This document shows positions 1 through 12,457 of a DNA stretch of 64,000 nucleotides, piece by piece. The stretch covers positions 1 through 64,000 of the forward strand of contig CAMPDV010002037.1 in the NCBI GenBank assembly GCA_946699065.1, given 5' to 3'. Below the pieces are notes generated by a model that was not told where the DNA came from, ran no database searches, and was given only the letters and a program-made list of their open reading frames with translations. Source of the stretch: Loxodes magnus. Its lineage: Eukaryota; Ciliophora; Karyorelictea; Loxodida; Loxodidae. The number at the start of each line of letters is the position of its first letter. Position 1 is the stretch's first letter. Both the position numbers and the translations under genes were made by a program.

Positions 1-7
1 ACATAAC

Positions 8-22
8 AAAAACAATGTTTTT
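8..22. other. Dyad AAAAACA-A-TGTTTTT at the variable hub (first copy)
   Basis: Positions 8-14 and 16-22 are exact reverse complements around A15. In ctataaaa-type units the arms are 6 bp (9-14 and 16-21). The two common substitutions nearby, A14T (ctatg) and T16G (caagg), fall on the two bases directly flanking the axis, which pair with each other across the dyad. I saw no unit carrying both. The dyad could be a protein site, a small hairpin, or a chance result of an A-rich run meeting a T-rich run. No known binding motif is claimed. Confidence 0.6.
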
Positions 23-60
23 TTTTACTTTAAAAATTACACAACTATTTTTCATACATT

Positions 61-66
61 GTTAAC
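61..66. other. GTTAAC palindrome, once per monomer (first copy)
   Basis: The six-base palindrome at monomer positions 61-66 recurs every 103 bp and is unchanged in every unit I inspected, including those with nearby substitutions such as C68T (near 37471). It gives the array a natural 103-bp register. Other short palindromes in the core are TTTAAA (29-34) and AAATTT (81-86). Confidence 0.9.
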
Positions 67-86
67 TCACTCTGGTATTAAAATTT

Positions 87-88
87 CG
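87..88. other. Sole CpG of the consensus monomer (first copy)
   Basis: The consensus unit has one CpG, in 'tttcgta' at positions 87-88, giving about 620 evenly spaced CpGs at 103-bp intervals. It is lost by C87A in one unit near 61909. Units with T73C gain a second CpG within CCGG. In organisms that methylate CpG this would be one candidate methylation site per repeat. Its retention in such AT-rich DNA argues against strong CpG decay, but recent homogenisation explains it equally well. Confidence 0.85.
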
Positions 89-1947
89 TATTCTCACTTC
101 AAAACATCTATAAAACAATGTTTTTTTTTACTTTAAAAATTACACAACTATTTTTCATACATTGTTAACTCACTCTGGTATTAAAATTTCGTATTCTCAC
201 TTCAAAACATCTATAAAACAAGGTTTTTTTTTACTTTAAAAATTACACAACTATTTTTCATACATTGTTAACTCACTCTGGTATTAAAATTTCGTATTCT
301 TACTTCAAAACATCTATAAAACAATGTTTTTTTTTTACTTTAAATATTACACAACTATTTTTCATACATTGTTAACTCACTCTGGTATTAAAATTTCGTA
401 TTCTCACTTCAAAACATCTATAAAACAATGTTTTTTTTTACTTTAAAAATTACACAACTATTTTTCATACATTGTTAACTCACTCTGGTATTAAAATTTC
501 GTATTCTCACTCCAAAACATAACAAAAACAATGTTTTTTTTTACTTTAAAAATTACACAACTATTTTTCATACATTGTTAACTCACTCTGGTATTAAAAT
601 TTCGTATTCTCACTCCAAAACATCTATAAAACAATGTTTTTTTTTACTTTAAAAATTACACAACTATTTTTCATACATTGTTAACTCACTCTGGTATTAA
701 AATTTCGTATTCTCACTCCAAAACATAACAAAAACAATGTTTTTTTTTACTTTAAAAATTACACAACTATTTTTCATACATTGTTAACTCACTCTGGTAT
801 TAAAATTTCGTATTCTCACTTCAAAACATCTATAAAACAATGTTTTTTTTTACTTTAAATATTACACAACTATTTTTCATACATTGTTAACTCACTCTGG
901 TATTAAAATTTCGTATTCTCACTCCAAAACATCTATAAAACAATGTTTTTTATTACTTTAAAAATTACACAACTATTTTTCATACATTGTTAACTCACTC
1001 TGGTATTAAAATTTCGTATTCTCACTCCAAAACATAACAAAAACTATGTTTTTTTTTACTTTAAAAATTACACAACTATTTTTCATACATTGTTAACTCA
1101 CTCTGGTATTAAAATTTCGTATTCTCACTTCAAAACATCTATAAAACAATGTTTTTTTTTACTTTAAAAATTACACAACTATTTTTCATACATTGTTAAC
1201 TCACTCTGGTATTAAAATTTCGTATTCTCATTCCAAAACATCTATAAAACTATGTTTTTTTTTACTTTAAATATTACACAACTATTTTTCATACATTGTT
1301 AACTCACTCTGGTATTAAAATTTCGTATTCTTACTTCAAAACATAACAAAAACAATGTTTTTTATTACTTTAAAAATTACACAACTATTTTTCATACATT
1401 GTTAACTCACTCTGGTATTAAAATTTCGTATTCTCACTCCAAAACATCTATAAAACAATGTTTTTTTTTACTTTAAAAATTACACAACTATTTTTCATAC
1501 ATTGTTAACTCACTCTGGTATTAAAATTTCGTATTCTCACTCCAAAACATAACAAAAACAATGTTTTTTTTTACTTTAAAAATTACACAACTATTTTTCA
1601 TACATTGTTAACTCACTCTGGTATTAAAATTTCGTATTCTTACTTCAAAACATCTATAAAACAATGTTTTTTATTACTTTAAAAATTACACAACTATTTT
1701 TCATACATTGTTAACTCACTCTGGTATTAAAATTTCGTATTCTCACTCCAAAACATAACAAAAACAATGTTTTTTATTACTTTAAAAATTACACAACTAT
1801 TTTTCATACATTGTTAACTCACTCTGGTATTAAAATTTCGTATTCTCACTTCAAAACATCTATAAAACAAGGTTTTTTTTTACTTTAAAAATTACACAAC
1901 TATTTTTCATACATTGTTAACTCACTCTGGTATTAAAATTTCGTATT

Positions 1948-2565
1948 CTTACTTCAAAACATCTATAAAACAATGTTTTTTTTTACTTTAAAAATTACAC
2001 AACTATTTTTCATACATTGTTAACTCACTCTGGTATTAAAATTTCGTATTCTCACTCCAAAACATAACAAAAACAATGTTTTTTATTACTTTAAAAATTA
2101 CACAACTATTTTTCATACATTGTTAACTCACTCTGGTATTAAAATTTCGTATTCTCACTTCAAAACATCTATAAAACAATGTTTTTTTTTACTTTAAAAA
2201 TTACACAACTATTTTTCATACATTGTTAACTCACTCTGGTATTAAAATTTCGTATTCTTACTTCAAAACATCTATAAAACAATGTTTTTTTTTACTTTAA
2301 AAATTACACAACTATTTTTCATACATTGTTAACTCACTCTGGTATTAAAATTTCGTATTCTCACTCCAAAACATAACAAAAACAATGTTTTTTATTACTT
2401 TAAAAATTACACAACTATTTTTCATACATTGTTAACTCACTCTGGTATTAAAATTTCGTATTCTCACTTCAAAACATCTATAAAACAATGTTTTTTTTTA
2501 CTTTAAAAATTACACAACTATTTTTCATACATTGTTAACTCACTCTGGTATTAAAATTTCGTATT
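1948..2565. repeat. 3-monomer higher-order repeat, two tandem copies
   Basis: Two 309-bp copies (1948-2256, 2257-2565) share the order cttacttc/caatg, then ctcactcc with aacaaaaa and T6-A-T2, then ctcacttc/caatg. One extra caagg unit follows at 2566, and the same trio restarts at 2669. Barcodes match exactly between the two copies, which indicates recent tandem copying of a three-unit segment. Confidence 0.85.
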
Positions 2566-3697
2566 CTTACTTCAAAACATCTATAAAACAAGGTTTTTTT
2601 TTACTTTAAAAATTACACAACTATTTTTCATACATTGTTAACTCACTCTGGTATTAAAATTTCGTATTCTTACTTCAAAACATCTATAAAACAATGTTTT
2701 TTTTTACTTTAAAAATTACACAACTATTTTTCATACATTGTTAACTCACTCTGGTATTAAAATTTCGTATTCTCACTCCAAAACATAACAAAAACAATGT
2801 TTTTTATTACTTTAAAAATTACACAACTATTTTTCATACATTGTTAACTCACTCTGGTATTAAAATTTCGTATTCTCACTTCAAAACATCTATAAAACAA
2901 TGTTTTTTTTTACTTTAAAAATTACACAACTATTTTTCATACATTGTTAACTCACTCTGGTATTAAAATTTCGTATTCTTACTTCAAAACATCTATAAAA
3001 CAATGTTTTTTTTTACTTTAAAAATTACACAACTATTTTTCATACATTGTTAACTCACTCTGGTATTAAAATTTCGTATTCTTACTTCAAAACATCTATA
3101 AAACAATGTTTTTTTTTACTTTAAAAATTACACAACTATTTTTCATACATTGTTAACTCACTCTGGTATTAAAATTTCGTATTCTTACTTCAAAACATCT
3201 ATAAAACAATGTTTTTTTTTACTTTAAAAATTACACAACTATTTTTCATACATTGTTAACTCACTCTGGTATTAAAATTTCGTATTCTCACTCCAAAACA
3301 TAACAAAAACAATGTTTTTTTTTACTTTAAAAATTACACAACTATTTTTCATACATTGTTAACTCACTCTGGTATTAAAATTTCGTATTCTCACTTCAAA
3401 ACATCTATAAAACAAGGTTTTTTTTTACTTTAAATATTACACAACTATTTTTCATACATTGTTAACTCACTCTGGTATTAAAATTTCGTATTCTTACTTC
3501 AAAACATCTATAAAACAATGTTTTTTATTACTTTAAAAATTACACAACTATTTTTCATACATTGTTAACTCACTCTGGTATTAAAATTTCGTATTCTCAC
3601 TTCAAAACATCTATAAAACAATGTTTTTTTTTACTTTAAAAATTACACAACTATTTTTCATACATTGTTAACTCACTCTGGTATTAAAATTTCGTAT

Positions 3698-6169
3698 TCT
3701 CACTCCAAAACATCTATAAAACAATGTTTTTTTTTACTTTAAAAATTACACAACTAATTTTCATACATTGTTAACTCACTCTGGTATTAAAATTTCGTAT
3801 TCTTACTTCAAAACATCTATAAAACAATGTTTTTTTTTACTTTAAAAATTACACAACTATTTTTCATACATTGTTAACTCACTCTGGTATTAAAATTTCG
3901 TATTCTAACTCCAAAACATCTATAAAACAAGGTTTTTTTTTACTTTAAAAATTACACAACTATTTTTCATACATTGTTAACTCACTCTGGTATTAAAATT
4001 TCGTATTCTCACTTCAAAACATCTATAAAACAAGGTTTTTTTTTACTTTAAAAATTACACAACTATTTTTCATACATTGTTAACTCACTCTGGTATTAAA
4101 ATTTCGTATTCTCACTCCAAAACATAACAAAAACAATGTTTTTTTTTACTTTAAAAATTACACAACTATTTTTCATACATTGTTAACTCACTCTGGTATT
4201 AAAATTTCGTATTCTCACTCCAAAACATCTATAAAACAATGTTTTTTTTTACTTTAAAAATTACACAACTAATTTTCATACATTGTTAACTCACTCTGGT
4301 ATTAAAATTTCGTATTCTTACTTCAAAACATCTATAAAACAATGTTTTTTTTTACTTTAAAAATTACACAACTATTTTTCATACATTGTTAACTCACTCT
4401 GGTATTAAAATTTCGTATTCTCACTCCAAAACATCTATAAAACAATGTTTTTTTTTACTTTAAAAATTACACAACTATTTTTCATACATTGTTAACTCAC
4501 TCTGGTATTAAAATTTCGTATTCTCACTTCAAAACATCTATAAAACAAGGTTTTTTTTTACTTTAAAAATTACACAACTATTTTTCATACATTGTTAACT
4601 CACTCTGGTATTAAAATTTCGTATTCTCACTTCAAAACATCTATAAAACAAGGTTTTTTTTTACTTTAAAAATTACACAACTATTTTTCATACATTGTTA
4701 ACTCACTCTGGTATTAAAATTTCGTATTCTTACTTCAAAACATCTATAAAACAATGTTTTTTTTTACTTTAAAAATTACACAACTATTTTTCATACATTG
4801 TTAACTCACTCTGGTATTAAAATTTCGTATTCTCACTCCAAAACATAACAAAAACTATGTTTTTTTTTACTTTAAAAATTACACAACTATTTTTCATACA
4901 TTGTTAACTCACTCTGGTATTAAAATTTCGTATTCTCACTTCAAAACATCTATAAAACAATGTTTTTTTTTACTTTAAAAATTACACAACTATTTTTCAT
5001 ACATTGTTAACTCACTCTGGTATTAAAATTTCGTATTCTCACTCCAAAACATAACAAAAACAATGTTTTTTTTTACTTTAAAAATTACACAACTATTTTT
5101 CATACATTGTTAACTCACTCTGGTATTAAAATTTCGTATTCTCACTCCAAAACATAACAAAAACAATGTTTTTTTTTACTTTAAAAATTACACAACTATT
5201 TTTCATACATTGTTAACTCACTCTGGTATTAAAATTTCGTATTCTCACTTCAAAACATCTATAAAACAATGTTTTTTTTTACTTTAAAAATTACACAACT
5301 ATTTTTCATACATTGTTAACTCACTCTGGTATTAAAATTTCGTATTCTCATTCCAAAACATCTATAAAACAATGTTTTTTTTTACTTTAAAAATTACACA
5401 ACTATTTTTCATACATTGTTAACTCACTCTGGTATTAAAATTTCGTATTCTCACTCCAAAACATCTATAAAACAATGTTTTTTTTTACTTTAAAAATTAC
5501 ACAACTATTTTTCATACATTGTTAACTCACTCTGGTATTAAAATTTCGTATTCTCACTCCAAAACATCTATAAAACAATGTTTTTTTTTACTTTAAAAAT
5601 TACACAACTATTTTTCATACATTGTTAACTCACTCTGGTATTAAAATTTCGTATTCTCACTCCAAAACATAACAAAAACAATGTTTTTTTTTACTTTAAA
5701 AATTACACAACTATTTTTCATACATTGTTAACTCACTCTGGTATTAAAATTTCGTATTCTCACTCCAAAACATAACAAAAACAATGTTTTTTTTTACTTT
5801 AAAAATTACACAACTATTTTTCATACATTGTTAACTCACTCTGGTATTAAAATTTCGTATTCTTACTTCAAAACATCTATAAAACAAGGTTTTTTTTTAC
5901 TTTAAAAATTACACAACTATTTTTCATACATTGTTAACTCACTCTGGTATTAAAATTTCGTATTCTCACTCCAAAACATCTATAAAACAATGTTTTTTTT
6001 TACTTTAAAAATTACACAACTAATTTTCATACATTGTTAACTCACTCTGGTATTAAAATTTCGTATTCTTACTTCAAAACATCTATAAAACAATGTTTTT
6101 TTTTACTTTAAAAATTACACAACTATTTTTCATACATTGTTAACTCACTCTGGTATTAAAATTTCGTAT
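3698..6169. repeat. Region with three T48A ('ctaatttt') monomers
   Basis: The rare T48A core substitution occurs at 3754, 4269 and 6020, spaced exactly 5 and 17 monomers apart (515 and 1751 bp). Each is in a ctcactcc/ctataaaa/caatg unit and each is followed by a cttacttc/caatg unit, so the three are copies of one segment at least two units long. The same marker reappears at 24261 and 26117. A ctaactcc unit (C95A), seen only once, lies at 3904. Confidence 0.8.
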
Positions 6170-6891
6170 TCTCACTCCAAAACATCTATAAAACAATGTT
6201 TTTTTTTACTTTAAAAATTACACAACTATTTTTCATACATTGTTAACTCACTCTGGTATTAAAATTTCGTATTCTTACTTCAAAACATCTATAAAACAAT
6301 GTTTTTTTTTACTTTAAAAATTACACAACTATTTTTCATACATTGTTAACTCACTCTGGTATTAAAATTTCGTATTCTCACTCCAAAACATAACAAAAAC
6401 TATGTTTTTTTTTACTTTAAAAATTACACAACTATTTTTCATACATTGTTAACTCACTCTGGTATTAAAATTTCGTATTCTCACTTCAAAACATCTATAA
6501 AACAATGTTTTTTTTTACTTTAAAAATTACACAACTATTTTTCATACATTGTTAACTCACTCTGGTATTAAAATTTCGTATTCTCACTCCAAAACATAAC
6601 AAAAACAATGTTTTTTTTTACTTTAAATATTACACAACTATTTTTCATACATTGTTAACTCACTCTGGTATTAAAATTTCGTATTCTCACTTCAAAACAT
6701 CTATAAAACAATGTTTTTTTTTACTTTAAAAATTACACAACTATTTTTCATACATTGTTAACTCACTCTGGTATTAAAATTTCGTATTCTCACTCCAAAA
6801 CATAACAAAAACAATGTTTTTTTTTACTTTAAAAATTACACAACTATTTTTCATACATTGTTAACTCACTCTGGTATTAAAATTTCGTATT

Positions 6892-8540
6892 CTCACTTCA
6901 AAACATCTATAAAACAATGTTTTTTATTACTTTAAAAATTACACAACTATTTTTCATACATTGTTAACTCACTCTGGTATTAAAATTTCGTATTCTTACT
7001 TCAAAACATCTATAAAACAATGTTTTTTTTTACTTTAAAAATTACACAACTATTTTTCATACATTGTTAACTCACTCTGGTATTAAAATTTCGTATTCTT
7101 ACTTCAAAACATCTATAAAACAATGTTTTTTTTTTACTTTAAATATTACACAACTATTTTTCATACATTGTTAACTCACTCTGGTATTAAAATTTCGTAT
7201 TCTCACTTCAAAACATCTATAAAACAATGTTTTTTTTTACTTTAAAAATTACACAACTATTTTTCATACATTGTTAACTCACTCTGGTATTAAAATTTCG
7301 TATTCTCACTCCAAAACATCTATAAAACAATGTTTTTTTTTACTTTAAATATTACACAACTATTTTTCATACATTGTTAACTCACTCTGGTATTAAAATT
7401 TCGTATTCTCACTCCAAAACATCTATAAAACAATGTTTTTTTTTACTTTAAAAATTACACAACTATTTTTCATACATTGTTAACTCACTCTGGTATTAAA
7501 ATTTCGTATTCTCACTCCAAAACATAACAAAAACAATGTTTTTTTTTACTTTAAAAATTACACAACTATTTTTCATACATTGTTAACTCACTCTGGTATT
7601 AAAATTTCGTATTCTCACTTCAAAACATCTATAAAACAATGTTTTTTTTTACTTTAAATATTACACAACTATTTTTCATACATTGTTAACTCACTCTGGT
7701 ATTAAAATTTCGTATTCTCACTCCAAAACATCTATAAAACAATGTTTTTTTTTACTTTAAAAATTACACAACTATTTTTCATACATTGTTAACTCACTCT
7801 GGTATTAAAATTTCGTATTCTCACTCCAAAACATAACAAAAACTATGTTTTTTTTTACTTTAAAAATTACACAACTATTTTTCATACATTGTTAACTCAC
7901 TCTGGTATTAAAATTTCGTATTCTCACTTCAAAACATCTATAAAACAATGTTTTTTTTTACTTTAAAAATTACACAACTATTTTTCATACATTGTTAACT
8001 CACTCTGGTATTAAAATTTCGTATTCTTACTTCAAAACATCTATAAAACAATGTTTTTTTTTACTTTAAATATTACACAACTATTTTTCATACATTGTTA
8101 ACTCACTCTGGTATTAAAATTTCGTATTCTCACTCCAAAACATCTATAAAACAAGGTTTTTTTTTACTTTAAAAATTACACAACTATTTTTCATACATTG
8201 TTAACTCACTCTGGTATTAAAATTTCGTATTCTCACTCCAAAACATCTATAAAACAATGTTTTTTTTTACTTTAAAAATTACACAACTATTTTTCATACA
8301 TTGTTAACTCACTCTGGTATTAAAATTTCGTATTCTCACTCCAAAACATAACAAAAACAATGTTTTTTTTTACTTTAAAAATTACACAACTATTTTTCAT
8401 ACATTGTTAACTCACTCTGGTATTAAAATTTCGTATTCTCACTTCAAAACATCTATAAAACAATGTTTTTTATTACTTTAAAAATTACACAACTATTTTT
8501 CATACATTGTTAACTCACTCTGGTATTAAAATTTCGTATT
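6892..8540. repeat. 16-monomer block, upstream copy
   Basis: The sixteen-unit barcode starts ctcacttc with T6-A-T2, then cttacttc, then cttacttc with T10 and A35T. It matches 9058-10706 at an offset of 2166 bp (21 monomers plus three extra T's). Thirteen of the 16 units agree in barcode. The differing units are at 7923 (ctataaaa here, aacaaaaa there), 8335 (caatg here, caagg there) and 8438 (ctcacttc here, cttacttc there). Five further units lie between the copies, some resembling the start of the block. Confidence 0.85.
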
Positions 8541-9057
8541 CTCACTTCAAAACATCTATAAAACAATGTTTTTTTTTTACTTTAAATATTACACAACTAT
8601 TTTTCATACATTGTTAACTCACTCTGGTATTAAAATTTCGTATTCTCACTTCAAAACATCTATAAAACAATGTTTTTTTTTACTTTAAAAATTACACAAC
8701 TATTTTTCATACATTGTTAACTCACTCTGGTATTAAAATTTCGTATTCTCACTCCAAAACATCTATAAAACAATGTTTTTTTTTACTTTAAATATTACAC
8801 AACTATTTTTCATACATTGTTAACTCACTCTGGTATTAAAATTTCGTATTCTTACTTCAAAACATCTATAAAACAATGTTTTTTTTTTACTTTAAATATT
8901 ACACAACTATTTTTCATACATTGTTAACTCACTCTGGTATTAAAATTTCGTATTCTCACTTCAAAACATCTATAAAACAATGTTTTTTTTTACTTTAAAA
9001 ATTACACAACTATTTTTCATACATTGTTAACTCACTCTGGTATTAAAATTTCGTATT

Positions 9058-10706
9058 CTCACTTCAAAACATCTATAAAACAATGTTTTTTATTACTTTA
9101 AAAATTACACAACTATTTTTCATACATTGTTAACTCACTCTGGTATTAAAATTTCGTATTCTTACTTCAAAACATCTATAAAACAATGTTTTTTTTTACT
9201 TTAAAAATTACACAACTATTTTTCATACATTGTTAACTCACTCTGGTATTAAAATTTCGTATTCTTACTTCAAAACATCTATAAAACAATGTTTTTTTTT
9301 TACTTTAAATATTACACAACTATTTTTCATACATTGTTAACTCACTCTGGTATTAAAATTTCGTATTCTCACTTCAAAACATCTATAAAACAATGTTTTT
9401 TTTTACTTTAAAAATTACACAACTATTTTTCATACATTGTTAACTCACTCTGGTATTAAAATTTCGTATTCTCACTCCAAAACATCTATAAAACAATGTT
9501 TTTTTTTACTTTAAATATTACACAACTATTTTTCATACATTGTTAACTCACTCTGGTATTAAAATTTCGTATTCTCACTCCAAAACATCTATAAAACAAT
9601 GTTTTTTTTTACTTTAAAAATTACACAACTATTTTTCATACATTGTTAACTCACTCTGGTATTAAAATTTCGTATTCTCACTCCAAAACATAACAAAAAC
9701 AATGTTTTTTTTTACTTTAAAAATTACACAACTATTTTTCATACATTGTTAACTCACTCTGGTATTAAAATTTCGTATTCTCACTTCAAAACATCTATAA
9801 AACAATGTTTTTTTTTACTTTAAATATTACACAACTATTTTTCATACATTGTTAACTCACTCTGGTATTAAAATTTCGTATTCTCACTCCAAAACATCTA
9901 TAAAACAATGTTTTTTTTTACTTTAAAAATTACACAACTATTTTTCATACATTGTTAACTCACTCTGGTATTAAAATTTCGTATTCTCACTCCAAAACAT
10001 AACAAAAACTATGTTTTTTTTTACTTTAAAAATTACACAACTATTTTTCATACATTGTTAACTCACTCTGGTATTAAAATTTCGTATTCTCACTTCAAAA
10101 CATAACAAAAACAATGTTTTTTTTTACTTTAAAAATTACACAACTATTTTTCATACATTGTTAACTCACTCTGGTATTAAAATTTCGTATTCTTACTTCA
10201 AAACATCTATAAAACAATGTTTTTTTTTACTTTAAATATTACACAACTATTTTTCATACATTGTTAACTCACTCTGGTATTAAAATTTCGTATTCTCACT
10301 CCAAAACATCTATAAAACAAGGTTTTTTTTTACTTTAAAAATTACACAACTATTTTTCATACATTGTTAACTCACTCTGGTATTAAAATTTCGTATTCTC
10401 ACTCCAAAACATCTATAAAACAATGTTTTTTTTTACTTTAAAAATTACACAACTATTTTTCATACATTGTTAACTCACTCTGGTATTAAAATTTCGTATT
10501 CTCACTCCAAAACATAACAAAAACAAGGTTTTTTTTTACTTTAAAAATTACACAACTATTTTTCATACATTGTTAACTCACTCTGGTATTAAAATTTCGT
10601 ATTCTTACTTCAAAACATCTATAAAACAATGTTTTTTATTACTTTAAAAATTACACAACTATTTTTCATACATTGTTAACTCACTCTGGTATTAAAATTT
10701 CGTATT
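9058..10706. repeat. 16-monomer block, downstream copy
   Basis: Partner of 6892-8540 at an offset of 2166 bp. It keeps the order tatta, cttacttc, T10/A35T, then alternating A35T, plain and aacaaaaa units, then the ctatg unit at 9986. Differences are at 10089 (aacaaaaa), 10501 (caagg) and 10604 (cttacttc). Single-unit differences inside an otherwise collinear block suggest conversion of individual monomers after duplication. Confidence 0.85.
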
Positions 10707-10809
10707 CTCACTTCAAAACATAACAAAAACAATGTTTTTTATTACTTTAAAAATTACACAACTATTTTTCATACATTGTTAACTCACTCTGGTATTAAAA
10801 TTTCGTATT

Positions 10810-12457
10810 CTCACTTCAAAACATCTATAAAACAAGGTTTTTTTTTACTTTAAAAATTACACAACTATTTTTCATACATTGTTAACTCACTCTGGTATTA
10901 AAATTTCGTATTCTTACTTCAAAACATCTATAAAACAATGTTTTTTTTTACTTTAAAAATTACACAACTATTTTTCATACATTGTTAACTCACTCTGGTA
11001 TTAAAATTTCGTATTCTCACTCCAAAACATAACAAAAACAATGTTTTTTATTACTTTAAAAATTACACAACTATTTTTCATACATTGTTAACTCACTCTG
11101 GTATTAAAATTTCGTATTCTCACTTCAAAACATCTATAAAACAATGTTTTTTTTTACTTTAAAAATTACACAACTATTTTTCATACATTGTTAACTCACT
11201 CTGGTATTAAAATTTCGTATTCTCATTCCAAAACATCTATAAAACAAGGTTTTTTTTTACTTTAAAAATTACACAACTATTTTTCATACATTGTTAACTC
11301 ACTCTGGTATTAAAATTTCGTATTCTTACTTCAAAACATCTATAAAACAATGTTTTTTTTTACTTTAAAAATTACACAACTATTTTTCATACATTGTTAA
11401 CTCACTCTGGTATTAAAATTTCGTATTCTCACTCCAAAACATAACAAAAACAAGGTTTTTTTTTACTTTAAAAATTACACAACTATTTTTCATACATTGT
11501 TAACTCACTCTGGTATTAAAATTTCGTATTCTCACTTCAAAACATCTATAAAACAAGGTTTTTTTTTACTTTAAATATTACACAACTATTTTTCATACAT
11601 TGTTAACTCACTCTGGTATTAAAATTTCGTATTCTCACTTCAAAACATCTATAAAACAAGGTTTTTTTTTACTTTAAAAATTACACAACTATTTTTCATA
11701 CATTGTTAACTCACTCTGGTATTAAAATTTCGTATTCTTACTTCAAAACATCTATAAAACAATGTTTTTTTTTACTTTAAAAATTACACAACTATTTTTC
11801 ATACATTGTTAACTCACTCTGGTATTAAAATTTCGTATTCTCACTCCAAAACATAACAAAAACAATGTTTTTTATTACTTTAAAAATTACACAACTATTT
11901 TTCATACATTGTTAACTCACTCTGGTATTAAAATTTCGTATTCTCACTTCAAAACATCTATAAAACAATGTTTTTTTTTACTTTAAAAATTACACAACTA
12001 TTTTTCATACATTGTTAACTCACTCTGGTATTAAAATTTCGTATTCTCATTCCAAAACATCTATAAAACAAGGTTTTTTTTTACTTTAAAAATTACACAA
12101 CTATTTTTCATACATTGTTAACTCACTCTGGTATTAAAATTTCGTATTCTTACTTCAAAACATCTATAAAACAATGTTTTTTTTTACTTTAAAAATTACA
12201 CAACTATTTTTCATACATTGTTAACTCACTCTGGTATTAAAATTTCGTATTCTCACTCCAAAACATAACAAAAACAAGGTTTTTTTTTACTTTAAAAATT
12301 ACACAACTATTTTTCATACATTGTTAACTCACTCTGGTATTAAAATTTCGTATTCTCACTTCAAAACATCTATAAAACAAGGTTTTTTTTTACTTTAAAT
12401 ATTACACAACTATTTTTCATACATTGTTAACTCACTCTGGTATTAAAATTTCGTATT
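10810..12457. repeat. 8-monomer higher-order repeat, two tandem copies
   Basis: Two abutting 824-bp copies (10810-11633, 11634-12457) have identical barcodes in all eight units. The order is ctcacttc/caagg; cttacttc/caatg; ctcactcc/aacaaaaa/T6-A-T2; ctcacttc/caatg; ctcattcc/caagg; cttacttc/caatg; ctcactcc/aacaaaaa/caagg; ctcacttc/caagg/A35T. The seventh unit, aacaaaaa joined to caagg, is an uncommon combination, which makes the match convincing. Order changes on both sides (10707 and 12458). Confidence 0.92.

Larger units (their letters stand above)
37..92. repeat. Conserved 56-bp core of the monomer (first copy)
   Basis: This stretch, from 'ttacacaact' to 'cgtatt', is nearly identical in all 621 units. 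The exceptions noticed by eye are few: T48A in 5 units (near 3754, 4269, 6020, 24261, 26117), A56G in 8, T73C in 12, A90T in 2 (near 16577 and 17299), one C68T near 37471, one C87A near 61909 and one inserted T at 13351-13353. Positions 93-103 and 1-35 carry at least six common polymorphisms. Alternating conserved and variable parts occur in other satellites, where the conserved part may bind protein. Whether that holds here is inference; the core may also simply reflect recent homogenisation. Confidence 0.9.
1..103 (+). repeat. Reference monomer with map of variable sites
   Basis: First full unit, used here as the coordinate frame. Positions 1-4 are acat. 5-12 are aacaaaaa, or ctataaaa in most other units. 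13-17 are caatg, with A14T (ctatg) and T16G (caagg) alternatives. 18-26 are T9, with T24A giving T6-A-T2. 27-38 are actttaaaaatt, with A35T giving taaatatt. 37-92 form the conserved core. 93-100 are ctcacttc, with T99C (ctcactcc), C97T+T99C (ctcattcc) and C95T (cttacttc) alternatives. 101-103 are aaa. The start of a unit is arbitrary in a tandem repeat; 'acat' was chosen because the window begins there. The strand is nominal, as no transcription is implied. Confidence 0.97.

Noticed and set aside
5-12. 'tataaaa' in ctata-type units as a TATA-box promoter
   Set aside because: It matches a TATA-like string, but in 78% AT repeat DNA that is expected by chance, and no gene or other promoter signal follows.
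18-26. Rho-independent terminator at the T tract
   Set aside because: There is no GC-rich stem before the T run; the AAAACA/TGTTTT dyad is weak and overlaps the tract, and no gene lies upstream.
84-103. CENP-B-box-like site from 'TTCG' at 85-88
   Set aside because: The known mammalian core needs CGGG after TTCG and an A; here the downstream bases are AT-rich with no CGGG.
1-103. Hammerhead ribozyme or tRNA-like element in the monomer
   Set aside because: Neither strand has the conserved CTGATGA core with a matching GAAA, and there is no tRNA-like A or B box arrangement that I could support.
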